Assembly (NCBI GenBank): GCA_963733905.1
Contig: CAVTEU010000008.1
Location: 310,001 to 374,000 of the forward strand
Direction of reading: 5' to 3'
DNA length: 64,000 bases
Source: DATADW01 sp963733905
GTDB lineage: Bacteria; Actinomycetota; Acidimicrobiia; Spongiisociales; DATADW01
The position numbers and the translations under genes are program-made. The number at the start of each line of letters is the position of its first letter. The first letter of the stretch is position 1. The notes below the pieces were generated by a model. The model was not told where the DNA came from and did no database searches. It saw only the letters and a list, made by a program, of their open reading frames with translations. Shown here in pieces: positions 19,011 through 28,275 of this stretch.

Positions 19011-20045
19011 TCAACACTCCCCGCTCAGCGCCAGGCGACCCAATCTCCGTGGTGGTGATAGTTCGCCAGATCGGTGGAGGAGCGACAGCCCCCCGTCGTA
19101 CTCGATCAGCGAAAGGAGCGGCTGCGGGCCGCCGATCCACTCCATCCACAACCGCGAGAGCGGCCGACCCGCCTCGCGGAACACTGCGCTCGAGATCGTT
19201 GCGCGCCTCGGGCGCGAACTGGTTGAGCACCATGGAATGAAAAACGCACAAAGCGGTGTCCGGTGGGCAACGTGCGATGAGCCCGGGCAGGTCTACGACC
19301 GCGTCGCCGGCGACGAGGTCCACCGGGTGCGACTTCGCCACCTCGATCGCAGCCAACAACCTGGTGCGCCGCCGGTCCTGATCGGGCCATACCAGTGCCT
19401 CGAGCCACCTGGCCGCCAGTGGATCCACCGGGTCCACCGGGTCGAGATCGACGCCGAGACGCCAGTTCGCCTCGGGAATGACCGCCGGCACCGGTGGTGG
19501 GGTGGTCCCCCGCAACCCACAGTCGATCCGAACAGGCGAGCCGGCATCACCCACGGCGCCGGCGGGACCAAAGTCGTAGTGGTACCGCTCCCAGCGGAGC
19601 AGGAGACCGGCGCTGGCCCCGATCTCGATCACCGCCAGCGGCTGCTCGGTCCGAGCGGCGACGACACCCAGACCCAGCATCAGAACCGCGGCGCGTGCCA
19701 CCTCGTTGGTCTGGACGCGACGCGTCTCCATGACGTGGATCAGTTCGGCGCGGTGCCGTCTGCAGAAATCGGAGAACAACCTCCCAAGGTCGCCGTCGGG
19801 CTGGGATCGCTCCTCCGAGCGATGGGTAGTAGACGCTCAAAGGATGGTCGCCGCCACCGAGAAGCAGGAAATGGACCGCGGCGAACAGCGGGAGCACGCC
19901 GGGTTGACCGGGAGGGGCCTCGCCCGCCAGGTCGAGTAGATGGGGGTCCGCCAACCACCTGCCGACCCAGACGAAGGTATAGCGGCGAGTCGCCGAGCGA
20001 TTGCTCCACCCAGGCGGCGAGCCTGGCCCGCCTGTCGGTAGCCAC
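19011..20045 (-). CDS. DUF2332 family protein (three frame breaks)
   Basis: This is a DUF2332 protein of about 340 residues; the family contains a SAM-methyltransferase-like GxG segment but has no assigned role. I start it at the GTG at 20045 (VATDRRARLAAWVEQSLGD). Breaks fall near 19990 and 19760. The long middle part reads FSDFCRRHRAELIHVMETRR and AVIEIGASAGLLLRWERYHY. A third break near 19150 restores the end EWIGGPQPLLSLIEYDGG with its stop at 19011. The neighbour is an acyl-CoA dehydrogenase, an association I cannot explain. Confidence 0.75.
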
Positions 20046-20083
20046 ACCGGGACCGTAGATGCCGGCCTGGGTACTCTCACCGC

Positions 20084-21445
20084 ATGGACGACCACAACGA
20101 TCTGAACGCCGCGGTGGACGATGGTTTCGAAACGGTGCTCGCCCACCTCGAGACGCTGATACGCATCCCCTCGGTGAGCGCTGACGGCTTCGACCCCCAG
20201 GAAGTGCGCCGTTCCGCCGAGGCGGCGGCATCGCTACTCGGCGCCGCCGGGTTCACCGGCGTGAGGTTGCTCGAGATCGACGGGGCCCATCCCGCCGTGT
20301 TCGGCGAGATACCGGCACCACCCGGCCAGCCCACCGTCCTCCTCTATGCGCACCATGATGTCCAGCCCCCGGGACCGACCGACGAATGGGAGAGCGATCC
20401 CTTCGAGCCGGTGGAGCGCGACGGCCGGCTCTACGGGCGTGGATCATGCGACGACAAGGCGGGCATCGCCGTCCATCTGGGAGCGGTCCTAGCTCACGGC
20501 GGCCGGCCCCCGGTGGGTGTCAAGGTGTTGTTCGAGGGCGAGGAGGAGATCGGGTCGCTCCACCTCGCCGACTTCCTCGCCGATCACGGGGCGGCGCTGG
20601 CCGCAGATGCGATCGTCATCGCCGACTCGGAGAACTGGCGGGTGGGCGAGCCGGCGCTCACCACTTCGTTGCGCGGACTGGTGGATTGCGTGGTCGAGGT
20701 GCGCACCCTGCGCTCGGCAGTCCACAGCGGGCAGTTCGGCGGCGTCTACCCGGACGCCATCATGTGCCTCGCCCGAATGCTGTCGACGCTCCACGACGAC
20801 AGGGGCAACGTGGCGATCCCCGGTCTGGTCGGGAGCGAGGCCGATCCTCTCGACCTGACCGAGGAGGAGTTGGCCGAGCAGGCAGGCGTGCTCCCAGGGG
20901 TGAAGCCGATCGGTGATGGCGGGCTCACCAGCCGTCTGTGGACCAGGCCTGCGGTGTCGGTGCTGGCAGTTGACGCCCCACCGGTGATCGGGGCCATCAA
21001 CCAACTGGTCCCGGTCGCCCGGGCCAAGGTCAGCATGCGGATCGCGCCCGGCCAGGACCCCGATACAGCCGCCGCCGCGCTCCGCCACCATCTCGAGTCC
21101 GCCGCTCCCTGGGGTGCCGAAGTGACGATCCACGAAGGGGCACGGGGCTCAGCGGTGTCACTGGCGGGGGAGAACGTCACATCCGAGGCATTCCGCCGGG
21201 CGATGCGGAGCGCTTGGGGGCGCGACCCGGTCGACATCGGTGTCGGCGGCACGATCCCTTTCGTCTCCGCCTTCGCCGACTCCTTCCCCGATGCCGACAT
21301 CCTGCTGACCGGAGCGGCCGATCCCACGTCGGGGGCGCACGGCCCCAACGAGAGCCTCCACTTGGACGACCTACGCCGCAGCGTGCTGGCCGAGGCGGTG
21401 GCGCTTCGGCTCCTCGCCGGGAACGGGGTCAGTCCGGCGGGGTAG
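20084..21445 (+). CDS. M20 family metallopeptidase/dipeptidase
   Basis: This 453-residue di-zinc peptidase has the M20 metal motifs LLYAHHDVQPPGPTDEW, LYGRGSCDDKAGIAVH, LFEGEEEIGSLHL and AIVIADSENW, then a dimerisation domain and a final metal histidine in SGAHGPNESLHLDDL. It is intact, at the length of the family (dipeptidases such as the PepV/DapE-like M20A group). The ATG at 20084 begins MDDHNDLNAAVDDGFETVLA. It is divergent from DUF2332 with 38 bp between them, and convergent with trmL, overlapping its 3' end by 17 bp. Confidence 0.93.
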   Translation: MDDHNDLNAAVDDGFETVLAHLETLIRIPSVSADGFDPQEVRRSAEAAASLLGAAGFTGVRLLEIDGAHPAVFGEIPAPPGQPTVLLYAHHDVQPPGPTDEWESDPFEPVERDGRLYGRGSCDDKAGIAVHLGAVLAHGGRPPVGVKVLFEGEEEIGSLHLADFLADHGAALAADAIVIADSENWRVGEPALTTSLRGLVDCVVEVRTLRSAVHSGQFGGVYPDAIMCLARMLSTLHDDRGNVAIPGLVGSEADPLDLTEEELAEQAGVLPGVKPIGDGGLTSRLWTRPAVSVLAVDAPPVIGAINQLVPVARAKVSMRIAPGQDPDTAAAALRHHLESAAPWGAEVTIHEGARGSAVSLAGENVTSEAFRRAMRSAWGRDPVDIGVGGTIPFVSAFADSFPDADILLTGAADPTSGAHGPNESLHLDDLRRSVLAEAVALRLLAGNGVSPAG

Positions 21446-21938
21446 CGCCGCGGAACCCGAGCTGGCGCCATCCCTCGTATACGGCAACGGCTGCGGCGCT
21501 GGCCAGGTTCAAGCTCCTTCCCTCTGGTGCCATCGGTATCCGGACCCTCTCCGAAACCGCACGGTCGGCCAGGATCTCCTCGGGCAGGCCAACAGACTCC
21601 TTGCCGAACACGAGGGCGTCGCCCACCCGATATCCGATCTCGGCGTATGAGGTGGTGGCTTGCCCGGTGAAGGCGATCACCCGGTCGGGGACCTCCTCGC
21701 TGAGGAAATCAGCCCACGAACGATGGACCCTGACCACGGCGCGCTCTCGGTAGTCGAGCCCGGCACGGCGCAACCTGGCGTCATCGAGGGTGAAGGAGAA
21801 CGGCTCCACCAGGTGGAGGGTGCAACCGGTGTTGGCGCAGAGCCGCATGATGCTCCCGGCATTTGGAGCGATCTCGGGCTCGTGGAGAACGATGCGGAAA
21901 AGAGAGACGGCAGACGGCAGACGGCAGACGGCAGTCAA
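21429..21938 (-). CDS. trmL: tRNA (cytidine(34)-2'-O)-methyltransferase TrmL, start embedded in repeat
   Basis: This SPOUT-fold methyltransferase modifies the wobble base of tRNA-Leu. Core motifs are FRIVLHEPEIAPNAGSIMR, LVFGKESVGLPEEIL and the knot IPMAPEGRSLNLASAAAVAV. Normal TrmL proteins begin just before the FRIVLHEPEI strand, but here no start codon precedes it. The only start is a TTG at 21938 whose following codons (TAVCRLPSAVS) come from four AGACGGC repeats. That TTG overlaps the nucS stop (TTGA), so translation is probably coupled. Confidence 0.9.
   Translation of the reverse strand: MTAVCRLPSAVSLFRIVLHEPEIAPNAGSIMRLCANTGCTLHLVEPFSFTLDDARLRRAGLDYRERAVVRVHRSWADFLSEEVPDRVIAFTGQATTSYAEIGYRVGDALVFGKESVGLPEEILADRAVSERVRIPMAPEGRSLNLASAAAVAVYEGWRQLGFRGATPPD
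21905..21932. repeat. Four perfect AGACGGC heptamers inside the trmL 5' end
   Basis: Four tandem perfect copies of AGACGGC lie within the first codons of trmL, directly downstream of nucS on the minus strand. Twenty-eight bases do not make whole codons, so the array shifts frame relative to the native start and encodes TAVCRLPSAV-like residues. See the finding on the heptamer family. Confidence 0.9.
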
Positions 21939-22594
21939 AACAGGCGGAGGGTCGAGGGCTCGAGTCCGCGGAGGTGGTCGTAGTCAACCTCGACACATGT
22001 GATGTTGCGGGATGCAGCGAGCACCCGTGCCTGGGGGGTGATCGATTGGGCGGCCAGAATCCCCCGGACCTCGCCCAACCTGCGGTCCATGGTCAGCCGC
22101 TCGACATACCGGGCGATCTGCTCAACACCGTCGATATCGCCCCGGCGCTTCACCTCGACCGCCACCATGACCCCGTCGAGGTCGATGCAGAGGAGGTCAA
22201 CGGGACCAATGTCTGTGGGGTACTCCCTCCTGACCAACTCCAGGCCGTGCTCGAGCTGGCCGGGCTGCTCGGCGAGCAACTCCTGGAGGTGCGCCTCCAC
22301 CCCGTCTTTGGTCAAGCCGGGATCCGTTCCCAAGTCAACGACGGTGTCCGAAATGAGGTCCTCGATCGCGATCTCGAGCCGTTCACCCTTCGGGTTGCTC
22401 ACCAACCAACGGTCTGGCGCCTCGTCGATGACATTGGGGGAGTTCATCCAATTGAGCGGCTTGTAGGCACCGCCGTCGGAGTGGACAGATACGCACCCAT
22501 CCGCCTTGACCATGATGAGTCGCACGGCCGAGGGGAGCGTGGCACTGAGCCGCCCCTGGTACTCGACGGTGCATCGGGCGATCACCAGCCGCAT
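21935..22594 (-). CDS. nucS: NucS mismatch-specific endonuclease
   Basis: This 219-residue nuclease replaces MutSL mismatch repair in actinobacteria and archaea. The ATG at 22594 gives MRLVIARCTVEYQGRLSATL. The N-terminal DNA-binding domain precedes the PD-(D/E)xK core: VDLLCIDLDGVMVAVEVKRR holds the D and E-V-K, and GDIDGVEQIARYVERL follows. The end, LRGLEPSTLRLF, resembles the clamp-binding C-terminus of actinobacterial NucS. It is followed by trmL with a TTGA overlap and sits divergently to the MacB-like transporter. Confidence 0.95.
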   Translation of the reverse strand: MRLVIARCTVEYQGRLSATLPSAVRLIMVKADGCVSVHSDGGAYKPLNWMNSPNVIDEAPDRWLVSNPKGERLEIAIEDLISDTVVDLGTDPGLTKDGVEAHLQELLAEQPGQLEHGLELVRREYPTDIGPVDLLCIDLDGVMVAVEVKRRGDIDGVEQIARYVERLTMDRRLGEVRGILAAQSITPQARVLAASRNITCVEVDYDHLRGLEPSTLRLF

Positions 22595-22649
22595 CGCCGG
22601 GCGAGGGTAGCCCGGTGGTAGCACCCGGCTCCTCCTACGATGCCCGGCC

Positions 22650-23402
22650 ATGGATGTCGCGGCGCGGGCTGTCGGTGCGGTCAAGGTCTACGGCGAGGGG
22701 GCGACCGCGGTGCGCGCCCTGGACGGGGTGTCGGTCGAGTTCGGCAAAGGGGAATTCACCGCCATCATGGGACCTTCGGGGTCGGGAAAATCGACCCTGC
22801 TCCACTGTCTCGCTGGTCTCGACTGGCTCACCGGCGGTGAGGTATGGATCGGGGGCCAACGTCTCGGTGACCTCAGCGACCGCGACCTGACCCGGCTGAG
22901 ACGCGATCGGGTCGGGTTCATCTTTCAGGCATACAACCTCATCCCGACTCTCGACGCAGAAGAGAACATCACGCTCCCCATGGACATCGCGGGCCGCAAG
23001 CCCGACCGGGCGTGGGTAGACCAGGTCGTGGGGACTCTCCGGCTCGAAGACCGGCTCGACCACCGTCCCTCCCAGCTCTCCGGCGGCCAACAACAGCGGG
23101 TGGCTGCGGCGCGTGCCCTCGCCTCCCGCCCCGAGATCGTCTTCGCCGACGAGCCGAGCGGCAACCTCGACTCCCGCTCCGGGGCCGAGCTCCTCCAATT
23201 CCTTCGTCACGCCGTCAGCGAATTCGGTCAGACGATCGTGATGGTCACCCACGACCCGAGCGCCGCCGCCTACGCCGACCGTGTGGTCTTCCTCGGAGAC
23301 GGCCGGGTATCGGGCGAGCTCGCCCAACCAACTCGGGAATCGGTGCTGGACCAGATCAAGGAGCTCGAGAGAACCGAGCCCGCGGCGAGCACGGCCGGCT
23401 GA
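22650..23402 (+). CDS. MacB/LolD-type ABC transporter ATP-binding protein
   Basis: This 250-residue ATPase pairs with the FtsX-like permease 3 bp downstream. Motifs: Walker A MGPSGSGKSTLLHCLAGLDW, Q-loop FQAYNLIPTLDAEENI, signature QLSGGQQQRVAAARALASRP, Walker B IVFADEPSGNLDS, switch histidine IVMVTHDPSAAAYADR. The start is the ATG at 22650. It is typical of MacB/LolD-type exporters of lipoproteins, peptides or drugs; the substrate is unknown. Confidence 0.94.
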   Translation: MDVAARAVGAVKVYGEGATAVRALDGVSVEFGKGEFTAIMGPSGSGKSTLLHCLAGLDWLTGGEVWIGGQRLGDLSDRDLTRLRRDRVGFIFQAYNLIPTLDAEENITLPMDIAGRKPDRAWVDQVVGTLRLEDRLDHRPSQLSGGQQQRVAAARALASRPEIVFADEPSGNLDSRSGAELLQFLRHAVSEFGQTIVMVTHDPSAAAYADRVVFLGDGRVSGELAQPTRESVLDQIKELERTEPAASTAG

Positions 23403-23405
23403 CCA

Positions 23406-25925
23406 GTGCTCCGCGTCGCCTGGAAGGGCCTCCTCGGCCACAAGGTCCGCTTTGCCCTGACCACTCTCGCGGTGGTGCTCGGGGTCGCCTTCGTGGTCGG
23501 TTCCTTCGTCTTCACCGACACCCTGGGGCGTGCATTCGACAACCTTTTCACCGATGCTTTTGCCGGCACCGATGTCACGGTGAGGGCCACCCAGGGGCTC
23601 GAGGAGCTGGGGGCTGAACCGGTCCGCCTCCCCGACGACCTCCTCGGGGAGATCGAGGCGGTGGAAGGGGTGGACGAGGCGTGGGGATCGGTCGCCGGGT
23701 TGGTGCAGGTCACCAGCGTGGAAGCCCAGCCTGGGTTCGGTCCGCCGACGCTCGCCCTCTCCTGGCAAGAGACCGACCGGCCCGGCCCGTTCGAGCTGCG
23801 CAGCGGCCGCGGCCCCACGGCGCCCGGGGAAGTGGTGATCGACGCCGCCCTCGCCGCCGAGCTCGATGACCCGGCAACCGTGGAGCTGGGCTTCGGGGGC
23901 CGTCCCGAGGAGTGGACCGTCGTGGGCGTCGCCGGGTTCGGCGACCAGGACTCGCTGGGCGGCGCCGGCTTCGTGCTCTTCGAGTTGGGGGAACTGCAGG
24001 CTCAACTCGATGCGATCGGTGAGCTGGACACGATCGATGTAGCGGCTGCTGCCGATGTGGAGGTCGATGTGCTGGTCGAGCGGATCACCTCTGTCCTCCC
24101 CGAGGGGACGGAGGCGGTCTCATCGCAAAGCGTCGCTCAGGAGCAAGCGGCGCAGTTCCAGGAGGCGCTCGGATTCTTCAACACATTTCTCCTCGTCTTC
24201 GCCGGTATCTCGCTCTTCGTCTCCACGTTCATCATCCAAAACACGTTCCGGATCGTGGTGGCGCAGCGGACCCAGGAACTGGCATTGCTCCGTGCGGTCG
24301 GCGCCGGAGGCGGGCAGGTCACCCGGATGGTGCTGACCGAGGCGGCGTTGGTGGGGCTGCTCGCATCGGCGATCGGATTACTGGTCGGGTTGGGACTCGC
24401 CCTGGCGGTGCGATGGCTGATCGACCGCCTCGGCGTCTCGCTCCCCGAGGGCGACCTCGTTGTGGAGCCGAGAACACTCCTGGTGGCGGCGGGCGTCGGG
24501 CTGGTGGTGACGCTCATCTCGGCCGTGCTGCCTGCATTGCGCGCCGCTCGGGTCCCTCCGGTAGCGGCGATGCGTCTGGCGGAACCATCGGGCCGGGAGA
24601 GCACGGGGCGGCCGCTGATCGGCCTGGCCCTTGCCTTGGCTGGAGCCGCCGCGGTTTTCGTCGGGTTGTTCGTAAACCAGGACGTCCTCACCCCCATCAC
24701 CCTGGTCGGCGGCGGTGTCGCCGTCCTCTTCATCGGGTTGGCTGCTCTCTCCCCCGTCCTGGCGAGGCCGGTGGTGGCGGTATTGGGCGGGCCGCTCGGG
24801 ACGGTTTCCGGGATCCCGGGACGTCTGGCGGAGCGCAACGCCAAGCGGAGCCCGCGCCGGACTGCGGCCACCGGGGCGGCACTGATGATCGGTGTGGCGC
24901 TGGTGACCACGTCGCTCGTGCTGGCCGCCTCGTTCCGGGCCACGATCAACGAGGCTCTCGAGGGCACCTTCACCTTCGACCTGGCGGTGACCAGCGCCGG
25001 GTTCGGACCCCCGGGTTCGGGGCTCGACCCGGTACTGGGCGACGAGCTGGAAGCGTTACCGGAGGTGGGCGAGCTCGGTCGCGTCAAGTCGTCGGTCGCC
25101 CAGGGCGAGGGCGAGGACACGCTCTTCGTGGCGGCGGTGGATCCCATCCTGGTCGACATGCTGGGGGTGGAAACGGTCGGTGGCGACCTCGATGATCTGG
25201 GGACCGGGTCGATCGCCGTCGCCGAGAGCGCAGGGGTGTCGATGGGCGAGACCGTCCAGATCACTTTCCCGGTCGCAGGTGAGACGGAACTCGAGGTGGT
25301 CGCCGTGTGGCGGGCCGATCAGATCCCGGCGGAGTGGCTTCTCGACCCTGGCGTCCTCGAGGAGCTTTCCGGGGTCACCGACGACAGCGGCATATATCTC
25401 CGGCTTGCCGACGGGGTCGACTCGGTGGCCGGTAGGGAGGCGGTGGAAGCCGTGGTGGGCGAGTACCCCCAGGCGCAGGTGCTCGACCAGGGCGAGCTGC
25501 GACAGCAGGCGGAAACCGGCGTCAACGCCCTTCTCGGGCTGATCTTCGGGCTGCTCGGCCTGGCGGTGGTCATCGCCCTCTTCGGGATCACCAACACTCT
25601 CTCGCTCTCGGTTATCGAGCGAACCAGAGAGCTCGGTCTGTTGCGCGCCGTGGGGATGAGCCGATCGCAGGTCCGCAGCATGGTGCGCTGGGAGTCGGTG
25701 ATCATCGCCCTCTTCGGGACACTGCTCGGCGCCACGGTCGGGATCGGGTTCGGTTGGGCGGTGGTCAGGGCGCTGGCAGAGGATGGACTCACCAGCTTCG
25801 CCGTCCCCTGGGGTCAGATCGCCATCGCCCTGGTGGTGGCAGCGCTGGCCGGTGTCGTCGCCGCCATCTTCCCCGCACGCCGCGCTGCCAGGGTGGACGT
25901 GCTGAGCGCAATCGCCTACGAGTAG
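23406..25925 (+). CDS. FtsX-like ABC transporter permease
   Basis: This 839-residue permease has two FtsX/MacB modules. A first helix (KVRFALTTLAVVLGVAFVV) precedes a large exterior domain with repeated EGVDEAWGS and VTSVEAQPG segments, then helices (FNTFLLVFAGISLFVSTFII, the LRAVGAGGGQVTRMVLTEA motif and more), a second exterior domain and a repeat of the same helical set ending LRAVGMSRSQVRSMVRWES. It starts at a GTG at 23406 and is uninterrupted. Because both halves are fused, one gene forms the whole permease dimer. Confidence 0.93.
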   Translation: MLRVAWKGLLGHKVRFALTTLAVVLGVAFVVGSFVFTDTLGRAFDNLFTDAFAGTDVTVRATQGLEELGAEPVRLPDDLLGEIEAVEGVDEAWGSVAGLVQVTSVEAQPGFGPPTLALSWQETDRPGPFELRSGRGPTAPGEVVIDAALAAELDDPATVELGFGGRPEEWTVVGVAGFGDQDSLGGAGFVLFELGELQAQLDAIGELDTIDVAAAADVEVDVLVERITSVLPEGTEAVSSQSVAQEQAAQFQEALGFFNTFLLVFAGISLFVSTFIIQNTFRIVVAQRTQELALLRAVGAGGGQVTRMVLTEAALVGLLASAIGLLVGLGLALAVRWLIDRLGVSLPEGDLVVEPRTLLVAAGVGLVVTLISAVLPALRAARVPPVAAMRLAEPSGRESTGRPLIGLALALAGAAAVFVGLFVNQDVLTPITLVGGGVAVLFIGLAALSPVLARPVVAVLGGPLGTVSGIPGRLAERNAKRSPRRTAATGAALMIGVALVTTSLVLAASFRATINEALEGTFTFDLAVTSAGFGPPGSGLDPVLGDELEALPEVGELGRVKSSVAQGEGEDTLFVAAVDPILVDMLGVETVGGDLDDLGTGSIAVAESAGVSMGETVQITFPVAGETELEVVAVWRADQIPAEWLLDPGVLEELSGVTDDSGIYLRLADGVDSVAGREAVEAVVGEYPQAQVLDQGELRQQAETGVNALLGLIFGLLGLAVVIALFGITNTLSLSVIERTRELGLLRAVGMSRSQVRSMVRWESVIIALFGTLLGATVGIGFGWAVVRALAEDGLTSFAVPWGQIAIALVVAALAGVVAAIFPARRAARVDVLSAIAYE

Positions 25926-25935
25926 GCCCTACCGC

Positions 25936-26391
25936 TCATCCCTCGGTAGCGGGTACAAGCTTTGACATGAGCCGCACCAGAAGCTCGGCGTCGTCGTTGC
26001 TGATGATGTCGCCGAAATGCCGTTTGACCCCCCGCAGGTGGACGCCGGCGGCACCGCGCAGCGTGTCCCTGCCCTTATCGGTGAGCCGTACCACGGTCCC
26101 GCGACGATCGTCGGTTGCCCCATCCCGCACCAGAAGACCGGCACGCTCGAGCCGCTCCACGAACCGGGTGGTGGCGCTTCGACTGAGGAGAAGCGACGAT
26201 GCCAGCCGGTGCATCCGCATCTCTCCCCCGGCTTCGGTCATCTGGACAAGCACGTCGTACCACGAGAGCGGGAGCCCGCGCTCCTCGCGGAGTTCCCGTT
26301 CCAGTTGACGAGTGATCGAGGAATGGGCCTCGAGGAAGCCGCGCCACGCACGAAGCTTCAGAGCAGGGAGTTGGTCCGCCACCTCCATCAC
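25936..26391 (-). CDS. MarR-family regulator
   Basis: This 151-residue winged-helix regulator reads GLPLSWYDVLVQMTEAGGEM, MHRLASSLLLSRSATTRFVE, RLERAGLLVRDGATDDRRG and VVRLTDKGRDTL, the full MarR DNA-binding set. The gene converges on the FtsX-like permease and is divergent from the YceI gene. The 85-bp gap to YceI holds its promoter. It may control YceI or the neighbouring transporter. No ligand can be inferred. Confidence 0.92.
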   Translation of the reverse strand: MMEVADQLPALKLRAWRGFLEAHSSITRQLERELREERGLPLSWYDVLVQMTEAGGEMRMHRLASSLLLSRSATTRFVERLERAGLLVRDGATDDRRGTVVRLTDKGRDTLRGAAGVHLRGVKRHFGDIISNDDAELLVRLMSKLVPATEG

Positions 26392-26476
26392 GATACCGAC
26401 TACCTGCCGCGGTTTGGGCTGACGGATCCGAGAGGGCGCGGCGGGTACTTTCCCATCACGAGAGCGAGGTGACGTC

Positions 26477-27025
26477 GTGACCAGCGGGGACCAGGTTTGG
26501 CCGGCGCCAGGCTTGTGGAGATCGGATCCGGCCCATACCTATATCGGGTTCATCGCCCGCCACCTCATGGTGCAGAGGTTGCGTGGTCGGTTCGACGTTT
26601 TCGACGTCACGGTCCACATCGCCGATCCGCCGGAAGACTCCGAGGTGCGGGTCGAACTCGAGTCGGCTTCGGTCAGCACGGGTTCGCCCGATCGCGATGT
26701 CCAGCTGCGCAGCGCCCACTTCCTCGACGTAGAGAGCTTCCCGAGGCTCACCTTCGAGAGCACCGCTGTGACGCACAAGGACGACGGCTGGAGGGTGGTA
26801 GGAGACCTGACGGTGCGCGACCGGACGAGCCCCGTGGAGCTTGCGGTGACTTTCCTTGGAGTAGTGCCCGACCCGTGGGGAGTAGGCCGCGCCGCGTTTG
26901 AGGCTTCGACCGAGATAGAGCGCGGGCAATGGGGCCTGACCTGGAACCTCGCCGTCGAGGCCGGCCTGATGGTCTCGAGGAAGATGCGGATCGAAATCGC
27001 CTCCGAGTTGGTCCCCGCCACCTGA
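26477..27025 (+). CDS. YceI-family lipocalin-like protein
   Basis: This 182-residue YceI-domain protein forms an isoprenoid-binding beta barrel. The GTG start at 26477 gives MTSGDQVWPAPGLWRSDPAH. Family motifs are SDPAHTYIGFIARHLMVQRL, SASVSTGSPDRDVQLRSAHF and RLTFESTAVTHK. There is no signal peptide, so a cytosolic form is likely. It is divergent from the MarR gene. Confidence 0.93.
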   Translation: MTSGDQVWPAPGLWRSDPAHTYIGFIARHLMVQRLRGRFDVFDVTVHIADPPEDSEVRVELESASVSTGSPDRDVQLRSAHFLDVESFPRLTFESTAVTHKDDGWRVVGDLTVRDRTSPVELAVTFLGVVPDPWGVGRAAFEASTEIERGQWGLTWNLAVEAGLMVSRKMRIEIASELVPAT

Positions 27026-27065
27026 GGGTCGTCCGTCAAATCCTCGGCAGTCCCATACTGGTGCG

Positions 27066-28275
27066 GTGCCGACCGCCATATTCCTCTTCTTCGCCGCGTT
27101 CGTCGCGCTGAACACGGTCAACGCTCTGCGTCCTCCGGCGACCCACCGGTCTTGGTGGGCGAGACCGCCCTGGTTTCCCACCCTCTTCGCCTCCGAGCTG
27201 GCGCCGCTGCGGTTTGTTGCCGGGGTGGCCATCACCGCCGCCTATCTGGCTGCAGGAGGTGGGAGGACACCGATGGGACGGTTCGCCATCGGACTCATGG
27301 GGACGTCGTTGCTGGGTTCGGGCGTGGTCATCGCCATCGCGGCTCGCGCCGGTGCCGCTGCCGAGGCCGCTCTCAGCGAACCGCCCGGGCCGGGGACCGC
27401 CACGATCCGGCACCGCTCTGCCAAACGTGACACCCATTGGTTCCAGGCCCTAACCGGCTGGCCCTACACCATGCCCGCGGGGATCGAGCGTCTCGACGAC
27501 ATTCCCTACACGCCTGGGTACACGCTCGACATCTACCGCAAGAAGATGTCCGGGCCCGATCCGCGTCCCGCATTGCTCTACATCCACGGTGGGAGTTGGA
27601 GCAATGGTGACAAGCGGCGCTCCGGGATGCCGCTGATCCACCATCTTGCCGAGACGGGATGGGTGGCAGTGGTGCCCAACTACCCGCTCAGCCCGGAGGC
27701 CACCTTCCCCGAACACCTGATCGGCTTGAAGCGCGCCATCGCCTGGATGAGAAAGCGCGGCCCGGCGTTCGGGATCGATCCCGGTGCGATCGTCGTGGCA
27801 GGTGGTTCCTCCGGTGCCCACCTCGCCGCACTTCTCGCCCTCACGCCGGGCGAGGACCGCTACCAGCCTGGTTTCGAGGGTGAAGACACCTCGGTCGGGC
27901 GCCGCCGCGGTCTTCTATGGCGTCTACGACCTGCTCAACCGCAATCGCACCCGCGACAACTGGCCGCTGATACCGCGCGACCTGATGAAGCTACGTCCGC
28001 ACGAGGATCCCGAGGCCTTTCATCGGGCATCCCCCATCGACCAGGTCGGTCCGCATGCCCCGCCTTTCCTGGTGGTGCACGGCGGCAACGACTCGCTGGT
28101 CCCGGTGGCGGAAAGCATCCAATTCGCCGAGGCTCTCCGAGCCGCATCTACCCGTGAGGTCTTCTACCTCGAGGTCGAAGGCGCCACCCACGGGTTCGAC
28201 AGCATCGCCTCGTTCCGAACGCAATCTGTCGTGCGCGGTGTCCGCCGATTCTTGGAAAGGACCCTCGACCGGTGA
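27066..28275 (+). CDS. Alpha/beta hydrolase with N-terminal membrane region (one frame break)
   Basis: This is an esterase/lipase-type hydrolase of the HSL/BD-FAE group. The GTG at 27066 starts MPTAIFLFFAAFVALNTVNA, giving two or three N-terminal hydrophobic segments before the catalytic domain. HGGSWSNGDKRR is the oxyanion motif and VAGGSSGAHLAAL the nucleophile (serine in GGSSGA). After a break near 27895, the aspartate GGNDSLVPV and histidine GATHGFDSI complete the triad. It is a lone gene between YceI and the convergent GH13 gene, and its 3' end abuts the GH13 stop. Confidence 0.9.

Noticed and set aside
17785..19779. A single 664-codon gene fusing DUF2332 and acyl-CoA dehydrogenase
   Set aside because: The DUF2332 C-terminus is found in another frame ending at a stop at 19011, 8 bp before a good start for the dehydrogenase. 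The fusion is made by an indel.
21905..21932. A CRISPR array at the AGACGGC repeats
   Set aside because: Units are 7 bp in direct tandem with no spacers, and no cas gene is present.
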